From: Alphaproteobacteria bacterium
GTDB lineage: Bacteria; Pseudomonadota; Alphaproteobacteria; Rs-D84
Direction: 5' to 3'
NCBI GenBank assembly: GCA_017520675.1
Contig: JAFXFG010000026.1
Coordinates: forward strand, 1-49,404
Length of the DNA stretch: 49,404 bases
Shown here: positions 31,226 through 39,122 of the stretch, one piece after another
Position numbering within the stretch: position 1 is the first letter of the stretch
How the letters are laid out: each line of letters opens with the position of its first letter
The notes under the pieces: model-generated
What the model saw: the letters and a program-made list of their open reading frames with translations, nothing else
What the model was told of the DNA's origin: nothing
Databases searched by the model: none
Translations under genes and position numbers: made by a program

Positions 31226-31877
31226 ACTATTATCTTTTGACAAGATTCCCAGCACTCAGGATTACGCGCACGAATTAATATCCAGCGGTCGTGATATTCA
31301 TCGTACTGCGGTATTGGCGGCGGCGCAGTCTGCAGGTCGTGGTCGTTATCGTCGCAAATGGGTATCGCATCATGGCAATTTGTACATCAGTTTTATATAT
31401 TCTTCGCCGGAACGAAATCCGCGCTTGTCATATTCAGTTGCGGTTGCTGTTGCCGACACGATTGCGTCATTTGGACTGCATCCGACAATCAAGTGGCCCA
31501 ATGATATTTTGGTTGATGCCAAGAAAATATCTGGAATATTGATTGAATATTCTGGTGATTATGTTGTTATTGGTGTTGGTATAAATGTAAATTCTAATCC
31601 TACGGTTGACAGATACAAAACGACCAAGATGGATAATTATTCAGAAATACCAATGAATGAATTATTAAATCGTTTGATGCGCAATATGGACAGTTGGTTA
31701 AACGCAGACTTTCGTGCTGTACGCGCGCGTTGGATGGAACTGGGGGCGTGTCTTAATCGACCTGTCAAATATCAGGGCGAACCTGCTGTTCTTGTTGGAA
31801 TAAATGAAAATGGCGCCTTGGTTTTGCGTCGGGACACGCGGTATTTATTGGTCTATGGTGATGAAATCAGCATATAA
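31194..31877 (+). CDS. birA: Biotin--[acetyl-CoA carboxylase] ligase, catalytic domain only
   Basis: 227 residues. SAGRGRYRRKWVSHHGNLY is the biotinoyl-AMP loop (GRGRxxRxW), followed by IKWPNDILVDAKKISGILIE (KWPND and substrate Lys) and YVVIGVGINVN. The C-terminal SH3-like domain is present (KYQGEPAVLVGINENGALVL). The N-terminal HTH of BirA repressors is missing, so this is a group I ligase that biotinylates carboxyl carrier protein without binding DNA. ATG 31194 overlaps the winged-helix gene by 32 bp, implying coupling. Confidence 0.92.
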   Translation: MGACINLAGYKLLSFDKIPSTQDYAHELISSGRDIHRTAVLAAAQSAGRGRYRRKWVSHHGNLYISFIYSSPERNPRLSYSVAVAVADTIASFGLHPTIKWPNDILVDAKKISGILIEYSGDYVVIGVGINVNSNPTVDRYKTTKMDNYSEIPMNELLNRLMRNMDSWLNADFRAVRARWMELGACLNRPVKYQGEPAVLVGINENGALVLRRDTRYLLVYGDEISI

Positions 31878-31900
31878 TTTATGTTTTTATAAAATTATGC

Positions 31901-31929
31901 TTGACTTTTGATGGAAAATATGCTAATAT
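31901..31929 (+). promoter_or_regulatory. Promoter of a short sRNA candidate
   Basis: TTGACT 31901-31906, exactly 17 bp, TAATAT 31924-31929. Confidence 0.75.
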
Positions 31930-31935
31930 TCATCT

Positions 31936-31987
31936 CATAAAGTTCATATTTAGTCCTCCACAGCAACTGTTGTGGATTTTTTTTTAT
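31936..31987 (+). ncRNA. Candidate short RNA with TCCTCC and an intrinsic terminator
   Basis: About 50 nt from the predicted start to T9. The 5' part is unpaired (CATCTCATAAAGTTCATATTTAG); TCCTCC abuts the hairpin CCACAGC-AAC-TGTTGTGG. It may be a free sRNA or a leader that ends most transcription before the virion cluster 50 bp downstream. Confidence 0.55.
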
Positions 31988-31989
31988 TA

Positions 31990-32018
31990 ATGCGCATTTT
32001 TATGCGCATTTTTTTATA
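31990..32018 (+). terminator. Second intrinsic terminator in tandem
   Basis: aatgcgcat-ttt-tatgcgcatttttttat, 3 bp beyond the first. Two strong terminators stand just upstream of the virion genes. Confidence 0.8.
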
Positions 32019-32036
32019 CAAAAAAGGTCGATATAT

Positions 32037-32447
32037 ATGCAAGTTACATTAATCAAGAACCCTGACATATCTGCTGGGTTGCCTTACAAGGTTGCGCGTA
32101 TTGTTTATGCACATACTGGTGGCATATCATTACCATTGGTCGAAGCATTTACATCAATGATAAAAAATTTATCAACTGTAACGGGGCAAGAAATACAGAA
32201 ACTGATTACCAATCCCAAATATTTTTCTGTATTAGATTCCGCAGACAAGAATCACTATCGAATCAAGGTTTCTGCAAACGATACAAAATTTCAGATGTGT
32301 GTCCGCACAGCGCAACGAATGATATCTGGAATGTTGGGTGATTGTTGCTTTGGTGCGACTAAATTTCACAGTGCAGACATTATTCCAGAATGGGCGCGTT
32401 CGCGTGGTTATATTGCCGACATTGATGGAATATTATTCTACACATAA
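32037..32447 (+). CDS. SleB-like cell wall hydrolase (phage lysin type), catalytic Glu replaced
   Basis: 136 residues. ARIVYAHTGGISLPLVEAFTSM and GDCCFGATKFHSADIIPEWA follow the layout of SleB/Hydrolase_2 proteins (IYxEaxG...; GAtxFh...P.Wa...). The family normally has Glu in the first block (YGEAxGE); here the matching position is His in YAHTGG, so muramidase activity is doubtful. No signal peptide, as in phage lysins that work with a holin. First gene of the virion cluster, preceded by GG at SD distance. Confidence 0.7.
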   Translation: MQVTLIKNPDISAGLPYKVARIVYAHTGGISLPLVEAFTSMIKNLSTVTGQEIQKLITNPKYFSVLDSADKNHYRIKVSANDTKFQMCVRTAQRMISGMLGDCCFGATKFHSADIIPEWARSRGYIADIDGILFYT

Positions 32448-32473
32448 TTATGTAGCCAAGGGATTAATACAAA

Positions 32474-32665
32474 ATGAAAAAGATAATATCAGGTGGCTTT
32501 TTATCGGGGCATCGCACATATCTAATTTCTGCAACAGGGATAATATCTGCTGTTGTTGCATATTTGGTTGGGGACAGCGATATATTCATAATGTTGCAAT
32601 CGATATTTACGCTTGGTGGAATATATTTTTTACGCAAGTCCAATGAAAAACAAAGGAAGAACTAA
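32474..32665 (+). CDS. Holin-like small membrane protein
   Basis: 63 residues. GHRTYLISATGIISAVVAYLVG and DIFIMLQSIFTLGGIYFL are two hydrophobic segments with a charged Lys-rich tail (RKSNEKQRKN). This size and topology fit class II-type phage holins, and its place right behind the wall hydrolase agrees. Its stop overlaps the start of the scaffold gene (TAATG). Confidence 0.65.
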   Translation: MKKIISGGFLSGHRTYLISATGIISAVVAYLVGDSDIFIMLQSIFTLGGIYFLRKSNEKQRKN

Positions 32666-33324
32666 TGAATAATAACATACCGGAAAAATTTTTAAATGCA
32701 GACGGCACATTAAATACAGATGCGCTGATTAAATCATATACAGAACTTGAAAAAAAGATTGGCACGATGGTAACAGTGCCGAATTCAGACAGTGATGAAA
32801 AATCGCGTTTAAAATTTAATCGTGCGATTGGTGTTCCTGATACTGCGTCTGAATATCCTAAAAGCGATATATACGATGATGAAAATTTGCGTCAAAAATT
32901 TTTTGATATAGGATTAACAAAAACACAAGTTGAAAAAATTTATCAAATTGCTGATGAATTTTTATCACCTGTGATATCAGATTTATTTAACACGCGTGAT
33001 GAAAATGAAGCGATATCAGAATTGAAAAATTTTTTTGGTGGTACAGAAAAAATGACTGATGCGTTGCAGGCAGTAAACAGTTTTGGTGAACGCTTTTTAC
33101 CACGCGAAGCATTTGATGTTCTGTGTTCCAGCGCCCAAGGAATTCAGAGTGTGTACAAGATGATGCAGTCAATGGAACCAGATGTAAAAACAGATAAAAA
33201 CGAAGTTGCTTCACTTACTGAAAAAGACCTGCGTCAGATGATGCAAGATCCAAAATATTGGCGCGACAAGGATTCTGAATACATTCGCAAAATAGAAAAT
33301 GGATTTAAAAAATTATATTCATAA
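32665..33324 (+). CDS. Capsid scaffolding-like protein (podovirus type)
   Basis: 219 residues, acidic and helical. The opening IPEKFLNADGTLNTDALIKSYTELEKKIG is the style of T7-like head assembly/scaffold proteins. It has a long middle helix and a basic C-terminal helix (RKIENGFKKLYS), the usual coat-binding end of scaffolds. No Cys clusters or membrane segments. It precedes the capsid gene, with a Lys/Ala-rich gene in between. Start overlaps the holin stop by one base. Confidence 0.65.
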   Translation: MNNNIPEKFLNADGTLNTDALIKSYTELEKKIGTMVTVPNSDSDEKSRLKFNRAIGVPDTASEYPKSDIYDDENLRQKFFDIGLTKTQVEKIYQIADEFLSPVISDLFNTRDENEAISELKNFFGGTEKMTDALQAVNSFGERFLPREAFDVLCSSAQGIQSVYKMMQSMEPDVKTDKNEVASLTEKDLRQMMQDPKYWRDKDSEYIRKIENGFKKLYS

Positions 33325-33437
33325 CAGAAAAAAATCAAAATGTTCTTTACTAAGTTTTGTGTTTTGTGATATTATATAAACCAAGAACAAAATTGGATTT
33401 GTTCTATCCAAAACCAAACTAGAAAGGAGAGAAAGAA

Positions 33438-33809
33438 ATGAGATTTTTTAATCTGTTCAGAAAGAAAGAAAAAGCAGTTGTTGCAAAACCAGTTGCGAAA
33501 AAAGCGCCTGCAAAAAAAACAGTTGCAGTAAAACCAGTTGCGAAAAAAGCACCTGCAAAAAAAGCAGTTGTTGCGAAACCAGTTGCGAAAAAAGCACCTG
33601 CAAAAAAAGCAGTTGCAGTAAAACCAGTTGCGAAAAAAGCACCTACAAAAAAAGCAGTTGCTGCGAAACCAGTTGCGAAAAAAGCACCTGCAAAAAAAGC
33701 AGTTGCAGTAAAACCAGTTGCGAAAAAAGCACCTGCAAAAAAAGCAGTTGTTGCAAAACCAGTTGCGAAAAAAGCACCTGCAAAAAAAGCATGTGCCAAG
33801 AAAAAATAA
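33438..33809 (+). CDS. Histone H1-like Lys/Ala/Pro repeat protein
   Basis: 123 residues. After [12 protein letters not shown] it is almost wholly made of about seven repeats of 15 residues ([15 protein letters not shown], alternating with [15 protein letters not shown]). This resembles eukaryotic H1 tails and bacterial nucleoid proteins such as HctB or AlgP, which bind DNA without sequence preference. It has its own promoter (extended -10 TGATATTAT near 33371), a very strong SD (AAAGGAGAGAAAG) and terminators, so it is an independent and probably well-expressed unit inside the virion cluster. Host nucleoid or packaging role cannot be told apart here. Confidence 0.8.
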   Translation: MRFFNLFRKKEKAVVAKPVAKKAPAKKTVAVKPVAKKAPAKKAVVAKPVAKKAPAKKAVAVKPVAKKAPTKKAVAAKPVAKKAPAKKAVAVKPVAKKAPAKKAVVAKPVAKKAPAKKACAKKK

Positions 33810-33830
33810 GCGCATAAAAATATAAACATA

Positions 33831-33856
33831 AACCCACGAAGCATCGTGGGTTTTTA
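33831..33856 (+). terminator. Intrinsic terminator of the histone-like gene
   Basis: aacccacga-agca-tcgtgggttttt. Confidence 0.88.
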
Positions 33857-33857
33857 A

Positions 33858-33899
33858 ATATCAGTCAGTATTAGTGCACAGTCTGACTGATATTTTTTA
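33858..33899 (+). terminator. Second tandem terminator
   Basis: atcagtcag...ctgactgat followed by ATTTTTTAT; together the two isolate the capsid gene from upstream transcription. The rest of 33900-34036 is AT-rich, with no gene seen. Confidence 0.75.
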
Positions 33900-34036
33900 T
33901 CAGGATAATTCGTTTTTTTTACAACGAACCCAATCAAAATAAATTTTGTTTAATGGCGCATTAAATGCATAACCAGAAACAGAAAACTAACCACGAAACA
34001 AAATCGTTTTCTTAAATTATAACCAAAGGATTTTTT

Positions 34037-34864
34037 ATGTCTGTTTCCATAGATAATGTTTTTGTGAAACAATTCGAAGCGGATGTTCATTTGGCGTATC
34101 AGCAAATGGGCACCAAGTTGCGTTCAACTGTTCGCAGTAAAAGTGGTGTTGTTGGTGCATCTACTGTTTTTCAAAAAGTGGGTCGCGGCACTGCCAGCAC
34201 CAAATCGCGTCATGGTATCGTTCCTGTAATGAATCTTGATCATGAACCTGTTGAATGTTTATTACAAGATTATTATGCTGGCGACTGGGTTGACAGTCTT
34301 GATGAATTAAAGACCAACATTGACGAGCGTCGTGTTGTTGCCTCGGCTGGTGCATATGCATTGGGTCGCAAGACAGATGAATTGATTATTAGTGCAATGA
34401 ACAATTCTGTTTTGACAGTTGGCGATTATTCGTCAGGTTTAACAAAAGACCTGGTTTTGTCTGCCTTGGAAGTTCTGAATACAAATGACGTTCCCGATGA
34501 TGGTCGTCGATTTGCGGTTGTTGGTGTACATCAGTGGAACGAGTTGCTATCCATGGACGAATTTGTATCTGCTGATTATGTTGGCAACACAACCCCATTA
34601 TTAAATGGTGCCGAAGCACGCAAATGGTTGGGCATTACATGGGTGTTGCATAATGGTCTGCCATGCAGTAATACAAATCGCGATTGTTTTATTTATCATT
34701 CTTCCAGTATCGGGCACGCCTGTGGCCAAGAAGTCAAGACAGATATCTCTTGGCATGGTGAACGCGCTGCGAACTTCATCAGCAACAGTATGTCCCAAGG
34801 CGCTGTTCTAATTGATTCAGACGGAATTGTTCGCGTCAAGTGTTCTGATCAAGTTGCTGCATAA
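34037..34864 (+). CDS. Major capsid protein (podovirus-like)
   Basis: 275 residues, SD AAAGGA. The protein starts SVSIDNVFVKQFEADVHLAYQQMGTKL, followed by a basic region (RHGIVPVMNLDHEPVECLL). This opening and size match capsid proteins of T7-like and related podovirus groups in alphaproteobacterial prophages. Later WHGERAANFISNSMSQGAVLID resembles the HK97-fold end with exposed acidic/aromatic residues. Position downstream of the scaffold and upstream of tail-tube genes supports the call. Confidence 0.8.
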   Translation: MSVSIDNVFVKQFEADVHLAYQQMGTKLRSTVRSKSGVVGASTVFQKVGRGTASTKSRHGIVPVMNLDHEPVECLLQDYYAGDWVDSLDELKTNIDERRVVASAGAYALGRKTDELIISAMNNSVLTVGDYSSGLTKDLVLSALEVLNTNDVPDDGRRFAVVGVHQWNELLSMDEFVSADYVGNTTPLLNGAEARKWLGITWVLHNGLPCSNTNRDCFIYHSSSIGHACGQEVKTDISWHGERAANFISNSMSQGAVLIDSDGIVRVKCSDQVAA

Positions 34865-34907
34865 GACAATATCACAATAAAAATCAAACAACCAAAAGGA
34901 AAAAAAA

Positions 34908-35141
34908 ATGGCATTTCAGAATAAAAATTTATCTGTGATTGCATACGCAAACGGATTTACATTGTGGCATTATTGCAGCGCATCAGAAACGCTATCGACG
35001 ATTAGTTCGAACGGCTATTTTAACGGTGTCAAAACTTTGATGAATATTGGCGACATAGTTATAATAAATGCATCTGACAATACCGCAATTAAGCGCATAA
35101 ATTTGACAGAATTAAATGTTACAACGGTCGCGTTGGCATAA
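34908..35141 (+). CDS. Small virion-associated protein
   Basis: 77 residues behind a clear SD (AAAAGGAAAAAAA). MAFQNKNLSVIAYANGFTLWHY, then GYFNGVKTLMNIGDIVIINAS, all beta-rich. Proteins of this kind follow the capsid gene in several alphaproteobacterial podoviral clusters and may be decoration or head-completion factors. That role is inferred from place. Confidence 0.6.
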   Translation: MAFQNKNLSVIAYANGFTLWHYCSASETLSTISSNGYFNGVKTLMNIGDIVIINASDNTAIKRINLTELNVTTVALA

Positions 35142-35222
35142 TTTTTAACACACAAGAATGCCGGTTATTTTTTATGAAATAGCCGGCTATAAATTTTTTA
35201 TCTAAACAAAAAAGGTTATCAT

Positions 35223-35741
35223 ATGCTTACGAAACCAGATTTATGTTCTATGGCGTTATTAAAACTTGGCGAACAGCCCATACAGTCTTTCCAAGATGAC
35301 ACTGCATCTGCGAAGTTGGCCAGAACACTATTTGATTCAGTAATTGATACATTGCTGTTGCAACATCCATGGCATTTTGCCACAACTGAAATAAGACTTA
35401 TCAAGAATTCCAACAACGAATTTTTAATACCTGCTAATGTTTTACGCGTATTAAAAACGGATGGTCGTATCCTTGGGAACAGCATCCAATCTGACCAAGA
35501 CAGTATATTGATAAATGCGATTATTCGTGTTGCGCCAGAATTCTTTCCATGTCATTTTACATCTGTTGCTGCGACGCGTCTGGCGATGGAATTTTGTTTG
35601 CCTTTGCAGGGCGACCAGACATTATTTAGGACGCTTGTTTCATTGTATGAAACGGAATTGCAAACAGCCAAGTTCATCGACAGTACTATGGCGCCATCGA
35701 CACACATAGACAGTTTTTCATTAATCAACGCGCGTTTTTAA
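35223..35741 (+). CDS. Tail tubular protein A-like (head-tail connector)
   Basis: 172 residues. LTKPDLCSMALLKLGEQPIQSFQDD, then LFDSVIDTLLLQHPWHFAT is the standard opening of T7 gp11-like tail tubular A proteins (xALxxIGexPV...ALxxxxxxLLxxxPWxFA). The family builds the ring between portal and nozzle. Helical, without TM. Followed within 16 bp by the tail tube B gene. Confidence 0.82.
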   Translation: MLTKPDLCSMALLKLGEQPIQSFQDDTASAKLARTLFDSVIDTLLLQHPWHFATTEIRLIKNSNNEFLIPANVLRVLKTDGRILGNSIQSDQDSILINAIIRVAPEFFPCHFTSVAATRLAMEFCLPLQGDQTLFRTLVSLYETELQTAKFIDSTMAPSTHIDSFSLINARF

Positions 35742-35756
35742 TCAAGGGTTCATAAA

Positions 35757-37472
35757 ATGGCAGATTTTATAAAAACACAAACTTCGTTTGCAAATGGCGA
35801 AGTCAGTCCAGAATTTTTTGCAACAGACAACATAAATGGTTTATCGTGTCTTGAAAATATGGATGTTTTATCTGGTGGTGGTATTCAACGTCGTTCTGGT
35901 TTGACATCTGTATCAGAAATACCTGACAATGCGCGAATATTTTCATTTTCTGTATCGGACACCCAAGAATACATAATTGTTCTTAGTAATTACAGGATGG
36001 ACATATATTCATACGGCACACATATTCAGCGAATCATAACACCGTGGGATTCTGCCAAGATATCTTGCATACAATGTGCCCAACGTTTTAATACGATGAT
36101 ATTTGTTCATTCTGAATGTGCGCCTCAGGTTTTATGTAAAACGGAATCAGGCTTTAAATTAAGTGAATTTGGTTTTTCCAAGAATTTACCAAATTTATCT
36201 GTAAATGCCCCATTTGTCAGATTTGATGATTCTGTGGACATTACGATAACGGTAACCCCTAGTCAAAACAGCAATACAGTTGCAACATTTACGACGAACA
36301 AAGACTTTTGGAAAACGGAAATGGTATACAGTGTATTTTCGTTGCTTGGTTGCCAGTGGGCAATAATAGAATATATAGATTCCCGAACTGTCCAGGCGAT
36401 TGCGAACGACATATACACTGTCCCAGATGCGCCTGTATCTGATTGGTCAGAAATTGCATTCAGTCGCTATCGTGGTTGGCCCCGCAGTATAACATTTCAC
36501 CAAGACAGGCTGGTTTTTGGTGGAACGCGCAGTTGGCCTGGTGGTATATGGTTATCTCAGGTTGGTCGGCACGACAATTTTAACACTGGCACAGGTCTTG
36601 ATGATCAGGCTATTTTTATATCTCTGCAATCACAACAGCGCCAGCAGATATGCACAGTTGTTAGTTCTGACAATTTGCAGATATTAACAACGGTTGGCGA
36701 ATGGGCGATATCAAACAAGCCCCTAACACCATCTGCGGTTGATATCAAGCAACACACATCTGTCGGTTCATATTCGTTGTGTTATTTAGCCCCCCAACAG
36801 ATAGAAGGCTCGACCGTATTTGTTGCGGGCAATGGTTGTGATATTCGCGAATTAAGTCTTGATGATTTGTCGGAAACATATAACGCAACAGATTTATGTT
36901 CTTTGTCTAAGCATCTAATGTTATTGCCAATTGATATTGCGTACAATGCGGCCATGCGTCGTCTGTACATCGTCAGACAAGATGGTGTTATTGCGGTATT
37001 AAATCACAATACCTCACTTGGTATTTCTGCGTGGGGAACATACAAGACAGAGGGTCAATTTTTATCTGTTTGTGTTTGTGATGGTAAAACATATGTTGTC
37101 GTTCGTCGAGAATCTGGAACCTATCTAGAATTCTTTGACCCAATCGCAACACAAGATTCCGGGGGAAATAATTTTTCATTTACAGCCTCTGGCCTACCCT
37201 TGCGAGTATCTGGTCATAATGTATCAAATATAAAACTAAGAAAGATAACAGCCAGAATATTAAATACAAAGCATATGTACATAAACGGCAACAGTATTTC
37301 ATTACCCAACGACATATATGCGTCTGATTCTGATGGTTTCAGTGGTGATGTGTCTGTAAATTTACTGGGTAGCATAGACAACACGATAAAGCCGGCATGG
37401 ACTATACATGGTACATATCCACATTCTGCGACGATATTATCTATAACATTACATGGCTGGTACACAATATAA
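35757..37472 (+). CDS. Tail tubular protein B-like (tail nozzle)
   Basis: 571 residues. TSFANGEVSPEFFATDNINGLSCLENM, then GIQRRSGLTSVSEI is the common start of T7 gp12-like nozzle proteins (FxxGEvSPxxxgRxD...L.N..v...G.v.kRpGl). The rest is beta-rich with a repeated GWPRSITFHQDRLVFGGTRSWPG element typical of this family. T7 gp12 is about 790 residues, so this is shorter. No receptor-binding fibre gene is seen after it. Confidence 0.8.
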   Translation: MADFIKTQTSFANGEVSPEFFATDNINGLSCLENMDVLSGGGIQRRSGLTSVSEIPDNARIFSFSVSDTQEYIIVLSNYRMDIYSYGTHIQRIITPWDSAKISCIQCAQRFNTMIFVHSECAPQVLCKTESGFKLSEFGFSKNLPNLSVNAPFVRFDDSVDITITVTPSQNSNTVATFTTNKDFWKTEMVYSVFSLLGCQWAIIEYIDSRTVQAIANDIYTVPDAPVSDWSEIAFSRYRGWPRSITFHQDRLVFGGTRSWPGGIWLSQVGRHDNFNTGTGLDDQAIFISLQSQQRQQICTVVSSDNLQILTTVGEWAISNKPLTPSAVDIKQHTSVGSYSLCYLAPQQIEGSTVFVAGNGCDIRELSLDDLSETYNATDLCSLSKHLMLLPIDIAYNAAMRRLYIVRQDGVIAVLNHNTSLGISAWGTYKTEGQFLSVCVCDGKTYVVVRRESGTYLEFFDPIATQDSGGNNFSFTASGLPLRVSGHNVSNIKLRKITARILNTKHMYINGNSISLPNDIYASDSDGFSGDVSVNLLGSIDNTIKPAWTIHGTYPHSATILSITLHGWYTI

Positions 37473-37498
37473 ACAAAAAAGAAACAAAGGAATAAAAA

Positions 37499-37846
37499 AT
37501 GGGACAACTTGTATCTGATATAACGGAACTTCTGGATTATAAAGAATCCAAAAAAACGGCACAGACACAGCGCAAAGAAATCTTGTCGCAAATGGCGGCA
37601 GACAAACAGGAAAAGAATAACATTGTAAAGAAAGCGCTTGCAACCCAACGTGCAAAATACGGTGCCAGTGGTCGTTCATCTGCGGGCATTACCGAAGGTG
37701 CGGTATTAAAGCGTATGCGTGAAGAAACATCTGCGCCCTATGTTGAAAAACATAAAAACAATCTGGAAAAATTAAGGAACATACAACCCAAGAAGAACAA
37801 TTTATTAAAATCATTACTGTCCAGATTTGACAAGATAGTGGGCTAA
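37499..37846 (+). CDS. Small Lys-rich virion-cluster protein
   Basis: 115 residues, highly charged and helical (DYKESKKTAQTQRKEILSQMAADKQEKNN; RAKYGASGRSSAGITEGAVLKRMREE). There is no TM. The Gly/Ser-rich block GASGRSSAGITEGAVL is reminiscent of small internal virion or scaffold-associated proteins. SD GGAATAAAAA precedes the ATG. Sits between tail tube B and terminase. Confidence 0.6.
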   Translation: MGQLVSDITELLDYKESKKTAQTQRKEILSQMAADKQEKNNIVKKALATQRAKYGASGRSSAGITEGAVLKRMREETSAPYVEKHKNNLEKLRNIQPKKNNLLKSLLSRFDKIVG

Positions 37847-37854
37847 AAAATGCG

Positions 37855-38451
37855 ATGTTAAAAATCTTTTATAACTTTCTGGATACATGGAATGAAATAT
37901 TGGGGTTGCGCACTCCGAAACACCACCGTCAAATTATAGAATTTCTGTATTCGATATTAACAGACACACCACATCGCGGATTGCTGATGGCATTCAGGCA
38001 TTCAGGTAAATCTACGGTTGTTGGAATATTTGTTGCGTGTGTTTTGTATTTGCGCCCCCAGACCAGAATATTGGTATTATCTGCGGAATCAGGTTTGTCG
38101 TCGCGTATGGTATCGCATATACGACACATACTGGAAAATCACCCGCTGTGCACAGACCTTATTCCTGCGAACCGCAAAGAATGGTCCAGTGGTCGCATAA
38201 CTATAAATCGTCCACTTGGCATACGCGAACCGTCTGTAATTTGTCAAGGCATACATGGAAACATCACAGGAATGCGTGCGGACTTAATTATATGTGATGA
38301 TGTAGAAGTTCCCAACACATCAAACACACCGCAAAAGCGGGACAATCTTCGCGAGAGGTTGCGCGAACTGGACTTTATTTTATCCCCAGATGGTGCGATT
38401 ATATATATTGGCACACCGCACACACAGGACACGATTTACAAAACGGATTAA
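37855..38451 (+). CDS. Large terminase, N-terminal ATPase half (split gene)
   Basis: 198 residues. LLMAFRHSGKSTVVGI is the Walker A (GKST), DLIICDDVEVPN is the Walker B with DDxE-like catalytic residues, and AIIYIGTPHTQDTIYKTD is the coupling motif of TerL ATPases. The frame stops abruptly 5 residues after GTPHTQDT. The matching nuclease half is on the same strand at 41772-42641. Between them lies a reverse-strand block with dnaB. Its stop (38449-38451) overlaps the stop of the reverse gene. Whether the halves work as two subunits is unknown, but both keep their catalytic residues. Confidence 0.85.
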   Translation: MLKIFYNFLDTWNEILGLRTPKHHRQIIEFLYSILTDTPHRGLLMAFRHSGKSTVVGIFVACVLYLRPQTRILVLSAESGLSSRMVSHIRHILENHPLCTDLIPANRKEWSSGRITINRPLGIREPSVICQGIHGNITGMRADLIICDDVEVPNTSNTPQKRDNLRERLRELDFILSPDGAIIYIGTPHTQDTIYKTD

Positions 38452-39086
38452 TTTATTGAACTGACCAAGTTTCGTAATTTTTCCAACAATTCTGCACCTG
38501 CGGAACCAAACATAGGCAAATAAGTTTCATATTCTGGCATATCGGCCTGCACCTGTGCGCGCACCCGTTCTGTCAGTGGGGTATTAACAATTTCGCTTGC
38601 GATGCCCCAATATTTATATGCGTTATATGTTTTTATAATGGTTTCTAACTTTTGCATCAGTTGTGGTCGCTGTGTCAACACTGCCCGCAAAGCAACCGGC
38701 CATTCATTGCCAAAGTTTTTGATAATGCCCAGACCGACAAACTTATCTAATCCTGTTTGGTCTGGGGTAAACTCGATAATTGCGTTTTCCAACTCGGTCC
38801 ATTGTGCACCGGTTAATGCGACGGAAGAAATAGATTCCATCATCTGTCCGCCATACGGCAACAATTCTGGATTAATAGAATCCATGTTTGTTTTGCCACT
38901 ACGCAGATTTTCGATATGTTGAATCAGGCTTTTCCCTGTTGGCATTTCGCGTAATTCTTTGATTACATCGTCTGTTGCCTCATTAACGAATATTGGATTA
39001 ACTGCCGCCCAACCGCCAATAATAACATGTTCTTGACGATACAGGTTTAACAACCGTAACGCGATTATATTTGCTTTTGTATTCAT
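38448..39086 (-). CDS. Hypothetical protein inside the terminase split
   Basis: 212 residues with an excellent SD (AAGGAGAGAGCC-ATG). It begins KANIIALRLLNLYRQEHVIIGGWAAVNP, has an acidic, helical middle and no signal or TM. Its DNA is coding-like, with no sign of decay. The gene lies behind the double-HTH regulator in the same direction, 36 bp apart, and might be cotranscribed. Family not recognised; it could be a host or phage gene. Confidence 0.65.
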   Translation of the reverse strand: MNTKANIIALRLLNLYRQEHVIIGGWAAVNPIFVNEATDDVIKELREMPTGKSLIQHIENLRSGKTNMDSINPELLPYGGQMMESISSVALTGAQWTELENAIIEFTPDQTGLDKFVGLGIIKNFGNEWPVALRAVLTQRPQLMQKLETIIKTYNAYKYWGIASEIVNTPLTERVRAQVQADMPEYETYLPMFGSAGAELLEKLRNLVSSIN

Positions 39087-39122
39087 TGGCTCTCTCCTTG
39101 TGTGGTGCGGTATTGTTATAAA

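Noticed and set aside
33372..33844. Long minus-strand frames rich in Phe and Cys (and Ala/Phe) opposite the histone-like gene
   Set aside because: They are antisense reflections of the 45-bp repeats; promoter, SD and terminators all support the plus strand.
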